Assembly: GCA_937897645.1 (NCBI GenBank)
Contig: CALCNV010000047.1
Span: 1 to 64,000, forward strand
Reading direction: 5' to 3'
Source: an uncultured Lysobacteraceae bacterium
GTDB taxonomy: Bacteria; Pseudomonadota; Gammaproteobacteria; Xanthomonadales; Xanthomonadaceae
Length of the DNA stretch: 64,000 nt
Both the position numbers and the translations under genes were made by a program. The notes beneath the pieces were generated by a model that was given only the letters and a program-made list of their open reading frames with translations, made no database searches and was not told the DNA's origin. Below are positions 1 to 6,649 of the stretch, piece after piece (position 1 is the first letter of the stretch; every line of letters begins with the position of its first letter).

Positions 1-435
1 GCGCTGGTCGACAGCTTCATCACCCCGATCGAGCGCGAGGACATCGAGGCGCTGGGTTCGGCCCTGTACAAGATTCCCAAGCAGGTCGAGAAATTCGCCG
101 ACCGCTATTCGTTGGCGGTGCAGCACCTGGAAGGCATCGACTTCGCCCCGCGCGCGGCCATGCTGGAGCAGGCGGCCGCCGTGGTGGTGGAAATGGTCCA
201 CGACCTGCAGAAGATGAACATCGATCGCATGACCGAGCTCAACGAAAAGTTGCGCGCGCTGGAGAACGAAGCCGACCGCCTGATGCTGGAGCTGTATCGA
301 GACATCTATTCCGGTCGCCTGGACAACCTGCAGATGTTCCTGCTGAAGGAGTTCTTCGAGATCCTGGAGAAAGCCATCGACCGCTGCCGCGAGGCCGGCG
401 TGGTGGCGTACCAGATCGTGTTGAAGAACAGCTGA
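1..435 (+). CDS. DUF47 family (PhoU-like) protein, 5' partial
   Basis: The window opens inside this gene; the frame is open from base 1 and ends in TGA at 433-435, leaving 144 C-terminal residues. The product is a long, charged, all-helical protein (…EKFADRYS…, …LNEKLRALENEADRL…) typical of the DUF47/PhoU-like family, which accompanies low-affinity phosphate transporters of the Pit type. The likely role, known for family members and inferred here, is to modulate the adjacent Pit permease from the cytoplasmic side. The Pit gene starts 11 bp downstream on the same strand, so the two are almost certainly one operon. The start codon and N-terminal part lie outside the window. Confidence 0.88.
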   Translation, partial: ALVDSFITPIEREDIEALGSALYKIPKQVEKFADRYSLAVQHLEGIDFAPRAAMLEQAAAVVVEMVHDLQKMNIDRMTELNEKLRALENEADRLMLELYRDIYSGRLDNLQMFLLKEFFEILEKAIDRCREAGVVAYQIVLKNS

Positions 436-446
436 GGCCACGATCG

Positions 447-1568
447 ATGTTGACCCTGGTCCTGATCGTGATCCTGGCTGCGCTCGTCTTCGAGTTCATC
501 AACGGGTTCCACGACACCGCCAACTCCATTGCCACGGTAGTCGCCACCAAGGTGCTTACCCCAGGTCAGGCGATCATCCTGGCGGCCAGCACCAACCTCA
601 TCGGCGCGTTCATGGGTACCGCGGTGGCCAAGACGATCGCTTCGGGCCTGGTGGATACCGATGTCGTCAACGTGACCTCGCAAGTGCTCATCTGCACCTT
701 GCTCGGCGCGATCATCTGGAACCTGATCACCTGGTGGCGCGGCCTGCCGTCCTCGTCTTCGCATGCCCTGATCGGCGGTCTTTGCGGCGCGGCGCTGGCG
801 GCATCGCAGAATGACTGGGCCGCGCTGATCTGGTCCAAGGCCGGTGACGGTGGCTGGGCCACGAACAAGGGCCTGCTGTGGAAAGTGGTGTTCCCGATGG
901 TGACTTCGCCGCTGGCCGGCTTCCTGCTCGGCGTCGGCATCATCACCGTGCTGTACCTGCTGATTTCATCGATGATGAAGGCGGGTGGCCCGCTGGCGCG
1001 CATGGCCAAGCCGCGTTGGGTGAATGCCTTCTTCGGCAAGGCGCAGCTGGTGTCCGCGGCCTACATGGGCTTCGCGCACGGTCGCCAGGATGCGCAGAAG
1101 ACGATGGGCATCATCGCGCTCTCGCTGTTCGGTGCGCAGGCCGCAGGCACGCTGGACAACCTGCCTTCCTGGTTGGCGTTCCTGCATCCGCGTGGTGGCC
1201 AGGACGACATCGATACCTGGGTGATCGTGACCTGCGCACTGGTGATGGCGGCAGGCACGGCCGCCGGTGGCTGGCGCATCATCAAGACGCTGGGCCACAA
1301 GATGGTGAAGCTGCAGACCATCGACGGTTTCGCGGCGGAAACCGCATCGGCCACCATCCTGGTGACCGCCGCGCACTTCGGCATGCCGGTGTCCACCACC
1401 CACAGTATTTCCACCGCCATCATGGGCGTGGGCTTCGCCAAGAATCCGCGCAGGCTCAACATTGGCGTGATCGAGCGCATCGTGTGGGCATGGATACTGA
1501 CCATCCCGGCGGCAGGCGGCATCGCCTACCTGCTGTGGCGCCTTGTCGATGCGATGGGCTGGTCGTAA
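447..1568 (+). CDS. pit: Inorganic phosphate transporter, PiT family
   Basis: A 373-residue polytopic membrane protein of the PiT family, which imports phosphate or metal-phosphate using the proton or sodium gradient. The duplicated PiT signature is visible near both ends: NGFHDTANSIATVV (about residues 18-31) and the C-terminal half-repeat GFAAETASATILVTA followed by PVSTTHS. A third family block, SSSSHALIGGL, lies around residue 100. It starts with ATG 11 bp after the DUF47 gene, an arrangement that recurs in many proteobacteria. Its length fits the short PiT type rather than the roughly 500-residue E. coli PitA. Whether phosphate or another anion is preferred cannot be told from sequence. 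Confidence 0.92.
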   Translation: MLTLVLIVILAALVFEFINGFHDTANSIATVVATKVLTPGQAIILAASTNLIGAFMGTAVAKTIASGLVDTDVVNVTSQVLICTLLGAIIWNLITWWRGLPSSSSHALIGGLCGAALAASQNDWAALIWSKAGDGGWATNKGLLWKVVFPMVTSPLAGFLLGVGIITVLYLLISSMMKAGGPLARMAKPRWVNAFFGKAQLVSAAYMGFAHGRQDAQKTMGIIALSLFGAQAAGTLDNLPSWLAFLHPRGGQDDIDTWVIVTCALVMAAGTAAGGWRIIKTLGHKMVKLQTIDGFAAETASATILVTAAHFGMPVSTTHSISTAIMGVGFAKNPRRLNIGVIERIVWAWILTIPAAGGIAYLLWRLVDAMGWS

Positions 1569-1601
1569 CCGCCAGTGTGCGCGATGCACGCGACCCGTCC
1601 C

Positions 1602-1668
1602 GTAGAGCCGAGCTTGCCCGGCTGATTTTCTCGTCGAATCAATAGCAGCCGAGCAAACTCGGCGCTAC
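1602..1668. repeat. REPIN, SMAG-like family (GTAGAGCCGAGC)
   Basis: Two inverted REP units face each other: GTAGAGCCGAGC…CCGGCTG on the left and CAGCCGAGCAAACTCGGC…CTAC on the right. The GTAG head, the internal hairpin of each unit and the head-to-head layout match the SMAG/REP repeats of Stenotrophomonas and relatives, which are mobilised by RAYT (TnpA_REP) proteins. No RAYT gene is in the window. It fills the gap between the convergent Pit gene and the next gene. Confidence 0.75.
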
Positions 1669-1677
1669 CACGCCGTG

Positions 1678-2088
1678 TTACAGCAGGTCGCCGCCTGCTG
1701 AGAGTGCGCGCTCCATGCTGTCGCCCAGGCCGCCGATTTCCAGTACCAGCCGATCCACTTCCGAAGGCGTGAGCCCTTCGTACGGGCGGTTCTCGCACAG
1801 TTGCAGGTAAGGCACGCCGTCGAGTTCGCCGATGGCCAGGTAACCGACGCTGCTCTGCCAGTTGAAACCCAATGCGCGTCGCGCATCGATGCCGGTGATG
1901 GGAGCGATCACCGTGCTGACGCGCAGGTAGCCACGTGCATCGTCGTTGCCCAGTTCCGACAGGAAGATCGCCTGGTGGCGGCTGCCGTTGTCCAGTGACA
2001 GTTCCACGCAGGCCACGTATGGGTCCTGCATGGTCACCTTGTAGCCCGATTTGCTCAGGTGGCTGCGGATCTGTTCGAAATTCTGCAT
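1678..2088 (-). CDS. Conserved hypothetical protein, possibly YbjN/CesT-like fold
   Basis: A 136-residue soluble protein without signal peptide or membrane segment. It begins MQNFEQIRSHLSKSGY, a pattern of N-terminal helix then beta strands (YVACVELSL, HQAIFLSEL, YLRVSTVIAPI), with a C-terminal helix (SEVDRLVLEIGGLGDSMERAL). That alpha-beta-alpha layout resembles YbjN or type-III-chaperone-like small proteins, but I recognise no diagnostic motif, so the assignment is only inference. It is convergent with the Pit gene and divergent from the alkyltransferase-like gene, whose ATG is 40 bp away, so it is probably transcribed alone. Function unknown. Confidence 0.6.
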   Translation of the reverse strand: MQNFEQIRSHLSKSGYKVTMQDPYVACVELSLDNGSRHQAIFLSELGNDDARGYLRVSTVIAPITGIDARRALGFNWQSSVGYLAIGELDGVPYLQLCENRPYEGLTPSEVDRLVLEIGGLGDSMERALSAGGDLL

Positions 2089-2128
2089 GGCGTGCTCCGT
2101 GTCGTTGCACTGGTTATGCTAACCACTC

Positions 2129-2467
2129 ATGGCCGACAAGTCTTCCGCCGAGCGCATCCTCGCCGCCATCCGCGCGATTCCACGCGGACAGGTGGCGGGT
2201 TATGGAGAAGTCGCGCATCGCGCAGGCTTGCCGGGGCGCGCCCGCCTGGCCGCGCGCGTGGTGAGTGAAAACGAGGATCCCAGCTTGCCCTGGCATCGCG
2301 TGTTGCGATCCGATGGGCGCATCGCCTTCGCGGAAGGCTCTACGCAATTCCGCGAACAATCGCAGCGGTTGCGCGCCGAAGGGGTGATGGTGGTGAACGG
2401 CCGCGTGCAGAAGCTCAAGGCAGCGCGGACGATGGACGAACAGGTATGGGGTCCGCCGGACGCCTGA
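2129..2467 (+). CDS. Alkyltransferase-like protein (ATL/YbaZ type)
   Basis: A 112-residue homologue of the DNA-binding domain of O6-alkylguanine-DNA alkyltransferase. The helix-turn-helix core (IPRGQVAGYGEVA, residues 18-29) and the active-site strand are present. However, the catalytic PCHRV motif reads PWHRV, with tryptophan (residue 55) in place of the methyl-accepting cysteine, followed by RSDGRIAF. This substitution defines alkyltransferase-like proteins. They bind and flip O6-alkylguanine but cannot repair it, and instead flag the lesion for nucleotide excision repair. The protein is predicted to be cytoplasmic. The following gene is convergent, 11 bp after the stop. Confidence 0.88.
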   Translation: MADKSSAERILAAIRAIPRGQVAGYGEVAHRAGLPGRARLAARVVSENEDPSLPWHRVLRSDGRIAFAEGSTQFREQSQRLRAEGVMVVNGRVQKLKAARTMDEQVWGPPDA

Positions 2468-2478
2468 TCTTCACGCGA

Positions 2479-3090
2479 TCAGCTGGTGCGGCGCAGCCAT
2501 GCGGCAATGCTCAGTCGCTCCCGCGTGGCGGGCAACACTTCGTGTTCGATTTCGCTGAGGAAGCAGATGCTGGTGCCGGACTGCGGCATCACGTCCACCG
2601 TGCCCTGTGGCAGGTACAGGCGCAATGCGCCGCCTTGTTCGATTTGCCAATCCTCGTTGAGGTAACTCACCAGCGAGAGCACGCGCGAATCGCTGTCGCG
2701 GAAGCGGTCGCTGTGGCGCTGGTAGGACGCGCCAATCGGGTAGCAGGCGAAATGCGCCTCCACTTCATCCATACCCAGAAACAGTTGTCGGTTCAAGGGC
2801 ACGCGCAAGGTCTCGAGGTCTGCAAGGTACTCGACGGCGGCCGCGCCCGAATCTGCATCCAGCCACTGGGTTGAATCGCTGCGGATATCGCTGCGTAGCC
2901 GCAGGTCTGTCCCGCGCCCGACTTCCGCGGTCTGGAGTCCAGAGTTGCCCTGCAAATGCTGGAGCTGCGTGCGCAATGCAAGGATAGCGCTCGGCACGGG
3001 AAACCCGGACAGCCGGCATACGCCGTATGCACTCAAGGCCTCGGCAAGGGTGGCAGGGTCGTGCAGGACCGCCACGGGCAGGGAATACAT
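2479..3090 (-). CDS. 2OG-Fe(II) oxygenase family protein
   Basis: A 203-residue soluble protein with the jelly-roll iron site of 2-oxoglutarate-dependent dioxygenases: HSD (H126 and D128, in YQRHSDRF), then a distal histidine H183 (IEHEVLP) and R192 nine residues later to bind 2-oxoglutarate. The segment GGALRLYLP between them is typical of the prolyl-4-hydroxylase/SM-20 branch. The substrate is not deducible; branch members hydroxylate proteins or small molecules. It is convergent with the ATL gene and divergent from the rhomboid gene (38 bp between start codons), so a short bidirectional promoter region must lie around 3091-3128. Confidence 0.82.
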   Translation of the reverse strand: MYSLPVAVLHDPATLAEALSAYGVCRLSGFPVPSAILALRTQLQHLQGNSGLQTAEVGRGTDLRLRSDIRSDSTQWLDADSGAAAVEYLADLETLRVPLNRQLFLGMDEVEAHFACYPIGASYQRHSDRFRDSDSRVLSLVSYLNEDWQIEQGGALRLYLPQGTVDVMPQSGTSICFLSEIEHEVLPATRERLSIAAWLRRTS

Positions 3091-3128
3091 GCCGGTATGA
3101 TACGCGCGACGACACCCAGAGAGTGCCC

Positions 3129-3791
3129 ATGTTTCCCAAGCTGCCCCCGGTTACGCAGGCTTTGCTGATCGCCAACGTGGTGGTGTTCCTGTTGCAGATG
3201 GCGGTGGGTGATGCGGCGCTGGCGAAACTGATGCTGTGGCCGATCAGTGATGGCACCTACGACCCGTCTTCGCCGGGCTACCACTTCCTGCCCTGGCAGT
3301 TGCTGACGTACGGTTTCATGCATGGCAGCTTCACGCATATGCTGTTCAACATGATCGCGCTCTACATGTTTGGCGCTGCGCTGGAATACACATGGGGCGC
3401 TAAACGCTTCCTGACCTATTACCTGGTCTGCGTGGCCGGTGCGGCCCTGCTGCAGTTGCTGGTGGGTTGGTGGACGATGTCCAGCGGCGGCGATGCCTAT
3501 CCCACGGTGGGTGCATCGGGTGGCGTATTCGGCCTGCTGCTGGCCTACGGCATGTTGTTCCCCAACCATCGCCTGATGCTGCTGTTTCCGCCGATTCCGA
3601 TGAAGGCGCGGACGTTCGTGATCCTCTATGGCGCGATCGAATTGATGCTGGGCTTTACCGGCTGGCAACCCGGCGTGGCGCATTTCGCGCACCTGGGTGG
3701 CATGCTGTTCGGCTGGCTGTTGATCCGCTATTGGCGCGGGCAACCGCCGTTCGGGAAACGCAGGCCGCCGGGGCCAAGGATTGTTCGTTAG
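3129..3791 (+). CDS. Rhomboid family intramembrane serine protease
   Basis: A 220-residue polytopic inner-membrane protein. Catalytic features are complete: the serine in GASGG (S130), the histidine in AHLGG (H188), and the conserved HxxxxHxxxN block of the oxyanion region (H65, H70, N74 in HGSFTHMLFNM). Rhomboids cleave transmembrane helices within the bilayer; the substrate here is unknown. I chose ATG 3129 because it places the first helix (TQALLIANVVVF) at the N terminus as in relatives; the frame is also open upstream, but that segment would be a hydrophilic extension. A lipoprotein gene starts 5 bp after the stop. Confidence 0.9.
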   Translation: MFPKLPPVTQALLIANVVVFLLQMAVGDAALAKLMLWPISDGTYDPSSPGYHFLPWQLLTYGFMHGSFTHMLFNMIALYMFGAALEYTWGAKRFLTYYLVCVAGAALLQLLVGWWTMSSGGDAYPTVGASGGVFGLLLAYGMLFPNHRLMLLFPPIPMKARTFVILYGAIELMLGFTGWQPGVAHFAHLGGMLFGWLLIRYWRGQPPFGKRRPPGPRIVR

Positions 3792-3796
3792 GTCGC

Positions 3797-4273
3797 ATGA
3801 AAGTACGCTCCTTCTTGCTTAATTTGACGCTGATCGGCCTGATCTCTGGCTGTGCGTCAAATCAGAACATCTCGTCTGACAGTCCAATCAACAAGCTTTT
3901 CTTTCAGCGACTCAAAGATTTGGCTGGCCCGGATGCAACCGGCTGCGGCGTTGTCCCCAAGAAAGATCCTTCCCGCCCGGATATGTACCTACAATCCCGC
4001 GCGATCAAATGCTCCAATCAATCATTGGCGATCGAAAAACCATTTTGGTCCGCATTTAGCATTCCGATGTTTGAGGATTCCTCAATTTGGGAGGGTGTCG
4101 CGCTAAAGCCCGACGGTACGCTGGTGAAGTTGACCTATCGATACGATTTGTTTGATCCAGACATGGAGATATCGGGTGGTGTCGTAGATGAGCATGCCTG
4201 CCGGGGCGTTTCCATGGATTCCGGGGTTGGTAGCGTCGTGGTTTGTGAGGTGGAGATTGGTTCTGAAAACTGA
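3797..4273 (+). CDS. Putative lipoprotein, unknown function
   Basis: A 158-residue protein with a short positively charged N terminus (MKVRS), a hydrophobic stretch and a lipobox LISGC, so lipidation at Cys20 is predicted. The mature part carries several cysteines and no motif I recognise. It starts 5 bp after the rhomboid stop and could be cotranscribed. Its DNA is visibly richer in A+T, with codons such as AAT, TTT and GAT used much more than in its neighbours, suggesting later acquisition or relaxed selection. No family assignment is offered. Confidence 0.6.
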   Translation: MKVRSFLLNLTLIGLISGCASNQNISSDSPINKLFFQRLKDLAGPDATGCGVVPKKDPSRPDMYLQSRAIKCSNQSLAIEKPFWSAFSIPMFEDSSIWEGVALKPDGTLVKLTYRYDLFDPDMEISGGVVDEHACRGVSMDSGVGSVVVCEVEIGSEN

Positions 4274-4363
4274 GTGCGACGACTTCGTACATACAGGATA
4301 GTCATTGCCCTGGTTCCCCACACTCGATGCTTCATCGTTGCAGGTGTAGGCAGGCTCCGGCGA

Positions 4364-4410
4364 CCCCTCTCCCGGCCTGTCGGCCACCCTCTCCCACAAG
4401 GGGAGAGGGG
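4364..4410. repeat. CCCTCTCCC inverted-repeat element
   Basis: Short palindromic element: CCCCTCTCCCGGCC, a GGCC-containing spacer, then CCCTCTCCCACAAGGGGAGAGGGG, whose arms pair. The same theme (CCTTCTCCC…GGGAGAAGG) recurs upstream of accA near 55.2-55.4 kb. It looks like a dispersed intergenic repeat and lies between convergent genes. The rest of 4274-4498 holds only this and a terminator. Confidence 0.6.
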
Positions 4411-4447
4411 AAGCATTCTGGGTCATTCCAAAGGTATTTCCAGGCAT

Positions 4448-4481
4448 AAAAAAACGGCGCGATCACTCGCGCCGTTTTTTT
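4448..4481. terminator. Bidirectional rho-independent terminator
   Basis: A-tract, stem ACGGCGCGA, loop TCAC, stem TCGCGCCGT, then a T-tract of seven. With A's on one side and T's on the other it can stop transcription from both the lipoprotein side and the minus-strand M13 gene that ends at 4499. Confidence 0.88.
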
Positions 4482-4498
4482 CAACAATTGAACCCGAC

Positions 4499-6523
4499 TC
4501 AACGCCAGATCTTGATCTGCTCCGCGTCGCTGCGGCGCATCGGCTGGCCGGCCTTGCAGCTGAAGGTTTCGGTGAAGGCGGGCTGGTTGGCCAGCGGGCC
4601 GTTGCTGCGCCATTGGCCGGGTGCGCGCACTTCGGTGCTGACGCGTTGCGTGGCTTCGGCCTGCGAGACCTGCTGCGCCCACAATTCCGACCAGCTGCGG
4701 TAGAAGGTCTTGCGTGCATCCGCTGGCGGCGCGGCCTGCGCCGTAGTGAACGCATCCCAGGACAACTCGACGCCCGACAGGTCGGCCATGTTGGCGTCCA
4801 GGGTCAGCGCGCCATTGACCTTGGTGCCGGTCAAGCCCGGGAACGCATAGCCGCTGTATTGCTGGGTCACGCGATCGGCAATGGCATTCCATGCAGTTTG
4901 GTCGGCAGGCGTCCACCAATCGCGGATGTCACCCCTGGCATCGACGCGACGGCCGCTGTTGTCGAAGCCGCGCGAGAGTTCGTGGCCGACCAGCGTGCCA
5001 TAGGAACCGAACAGCGCCGCGTCGCCGCGGCTTACGTCGAACACCGGTGCCTGCAACACGGCGGCGGTGACGATCAGGCGGTTCTGCGCGATGTCATACG
5101 CCAGTGCCGGCTGCTGCGGCAGCACGTCCCAGCGACGATCGGCGTTGCCGCGGCCGATGCGTTTCATTTCCTCGCGATGGCGCCAGGTCGACGCGATCAG
5201 CATGTTGCTGCCGAAGCTGCCGCGGCCCATCGGCTGCACGCTGTAGTCCAGGTCACGGCGCGGGGTGCCGATCTCGATGTTGAGCTTGCCCAGCTTGGAC
5301 TTGGCTTCGGCCTTGGCAGGCTCGCTCATCCAGGTGTTGCGCTCGATGCCGCGGCCCAGCGCATCGCGCACCTGCTCCGCGATGGCTTCGGCCTTGCGCT
5401 TGCTCTCGGCGGGCAGGTAGCGCTGCGCGTATTCGCGTCCCAGCATCGGGCCTGCGGCCGTGGTGATGGCATCCAGCACCTGCTGCCTGCGCGGCGCCGG
5501 TTCGACGGCACCGCCGAGGATCGCGCCGCGGAAGCCGAATTCGGCATCGCGGAACGAACGCGCCAGGTACGGGGCCATGGAGTCGCCGATGCGCCAGCGC
5601 AGGTAGGCCTTCCACTGCTCGGGCTTGAGCGTGGCCACCATGTTGTCGAGCTGTGCGAACAGCGCCGGATTGGCCAGCGACACGGTGTCGTCATTCACGC
5701 CCTGCGCTTTCAGGAAGGCGGCGAGCTGCAGGTTCCTGTACTGCTTGGCCAGGTCCTTGGTGGCGACCGGCGCGTAGTTGTTGCTGGGCAGGCGCAGGTC
5801 GGACATGGACTTGGACGCCTGCGCGATGCGCGTTTCAATGGTGATGACGTCCATTGATTCCGCGTCCAGCTTGTCGGCCGGCGTGCCGGTCAGGGCCAGG
5901 ATCTGCTTCACGTAGGCGCGGTAGCGGCCCAGCAGTTCGCGGGTTTCGGTATCGGTGCGCGTGTAGAACGCCGGGTCGGGCAAGCCGGTGCCGCCCTGCA
6001 TGAAATAGCCGATGTGGCGGTCCAGCGCCTTCAGGTCCACGTCGGGACTGAAGTTGAAGGCGACCGGTATGCCCACCTGGTGCAGCGCGGCGATGGCAGC
6101 CGGCACGTCCTTGGATTTCTTGATGCCGTTGATGCGGCCCAGCAAGGGTGCAATCGGATTCGCGCCGTCCGCTTCCACCGCGGCTTCGTCCAGGCCGCTG
6201 GCCCAGAAATCGCCGAGCAGTTTTTCCGCATCGTCCGTAGGCGCCTGCATGGCGGTGTCCAGCAACTGCTGCTGCTGTTGCTGGCTGCGTTCGCGCATCT
6301 GGCCAAGCGCAGTGACGGCGTTGAAACCGGTGGGCAGCGGATTCGCCTTGAGCCATGCGTCGTTCGCGTTGGCATAGAAGTCAGTACATTCGGCGGCCAC
6401 GGCAGGGGCACGTGCGGGCGCTTTCTTCTTCTTGGCGGCGTGGGCGTCGGTGCTGCTCAAAGCAACAACCAGGGCGAAAGCAAGCAGGGTGGGCGTGCGG
6501 AGGGCGTGGCGCGAAGGCAGCAT
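4499..6523 (-). CDS. M13-family metallopeptidase homologue lacking zinc ligands (probable pseudoenzyme)
   Basis: A 674-residue exported protein of the neprilysin/PepO (M13) fold. The N-terminal signal peptide reaches AHA; ATG 6523 is preferred because GGAAG sits just upstream and the signal begins there. M13 enzymes bind zinc with HExxH plus the Glu of ENxAD. Here the first motif is HELSR (residues 514-518), Arg replacing the second His, and the second is ANMAD, Ala577 replacing the Glu. The usual NAYYNP block is also altered. Only one of three zinc ligands remains, so proteolysis is unlikely. The frame is uninterrupted and the C-terminal CKxGQPM block persists, so the protein is probably made; a binding or scaffold role is inference. 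It is the last of three tandem M13 genes. Confidence 0.85.
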   Translation of the reverse strand: MLPSRHALRTPTLLAFALVVALSSTDAHAAKKKKAPARAPAVAAECTDFYANANDAWLKANPLPTGFNAVTALGQMRERSQQQQQQLLDTAMQAPTDDAEKLLGDFWASGLDEAAVEADGANPIAPLLGRINGIKKSKDVPAAIAALHQVGIPVAFNFSPDVDLKALDRHIGYFMQGGTGLPDPAFYTRTDTETRELLGRYRAYVKQILALTGTPADKLDAESMDVITIETRIAQASKSMSDLRLPSNNYAPVATKDLAKQYRNLQLAAFLKAQGVNDDTVSLANPALFAQLDNMVATLKPEQWKAYLRWRIGDSMAPYLARSFRDAEFGFRGAILGGAVEPAPRRQQVLDAITTAAGPMLGREYAQRYLPAESKRKAEAIAEQVRDALGRGIERNTWMSEPAKAEAKSKLGKLNIEIGTPRRDLDYSVQPMGRGSFGSNMLIASTWRHREEMKRIGRGNADRRWDVLPQQPALAYDIAQNRLIVTAAVLQAPVFDVSRGDAALFGSYGTLVGHELSRGFDNSGRRVDARGDIRDWWTPADQTAWNAIADRVTQQYSGYAFPGLTGTKVNGALTLDANMADLSGVELSWDAFTTAQAAPPADARKTFYRSWSELWAQQVSQAEATQRVSTEVRAPGQWRSNGPLANQPAFTETFSCKAGQPMRRSDAEQIKIWR

Positions 6524-6593
6524 CAGGGACTTCCGTGGTGATGGATGTCTGGATTCTAACAAGCGTGGGCCCGCAGCCCGTGAACCGGGCCGA

Positions 6594-6625
6594 CAAAAAA
6601 GAAAGCCCGGGCAAGCCGGGCCTTC
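6594..6625 (-). terminator. Rho-independent terminator after M13 gene
   Basis: On the minus strand the hairpin AAGGCCCGG-CTTGC-CCGGGCTT is followed by a T-tract (the plus strand shows seven A's at 6594-6600). It lies 25 bp past the stop of the gene at 6650-8752, so the zinc-ligand-less M13 gene downstream probably has its own promoter. Confidence 0.85.
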
Positions 6626-6649
6626 GGGGACAGCGCGATTACGGGGTCA

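Noticed and set aside
4274..5857. Open frame of about 527 codons on the plus strand opposite the first M13 gene
   Set aside because: Composition shadow; its start lies in repeat and terminator sequence.
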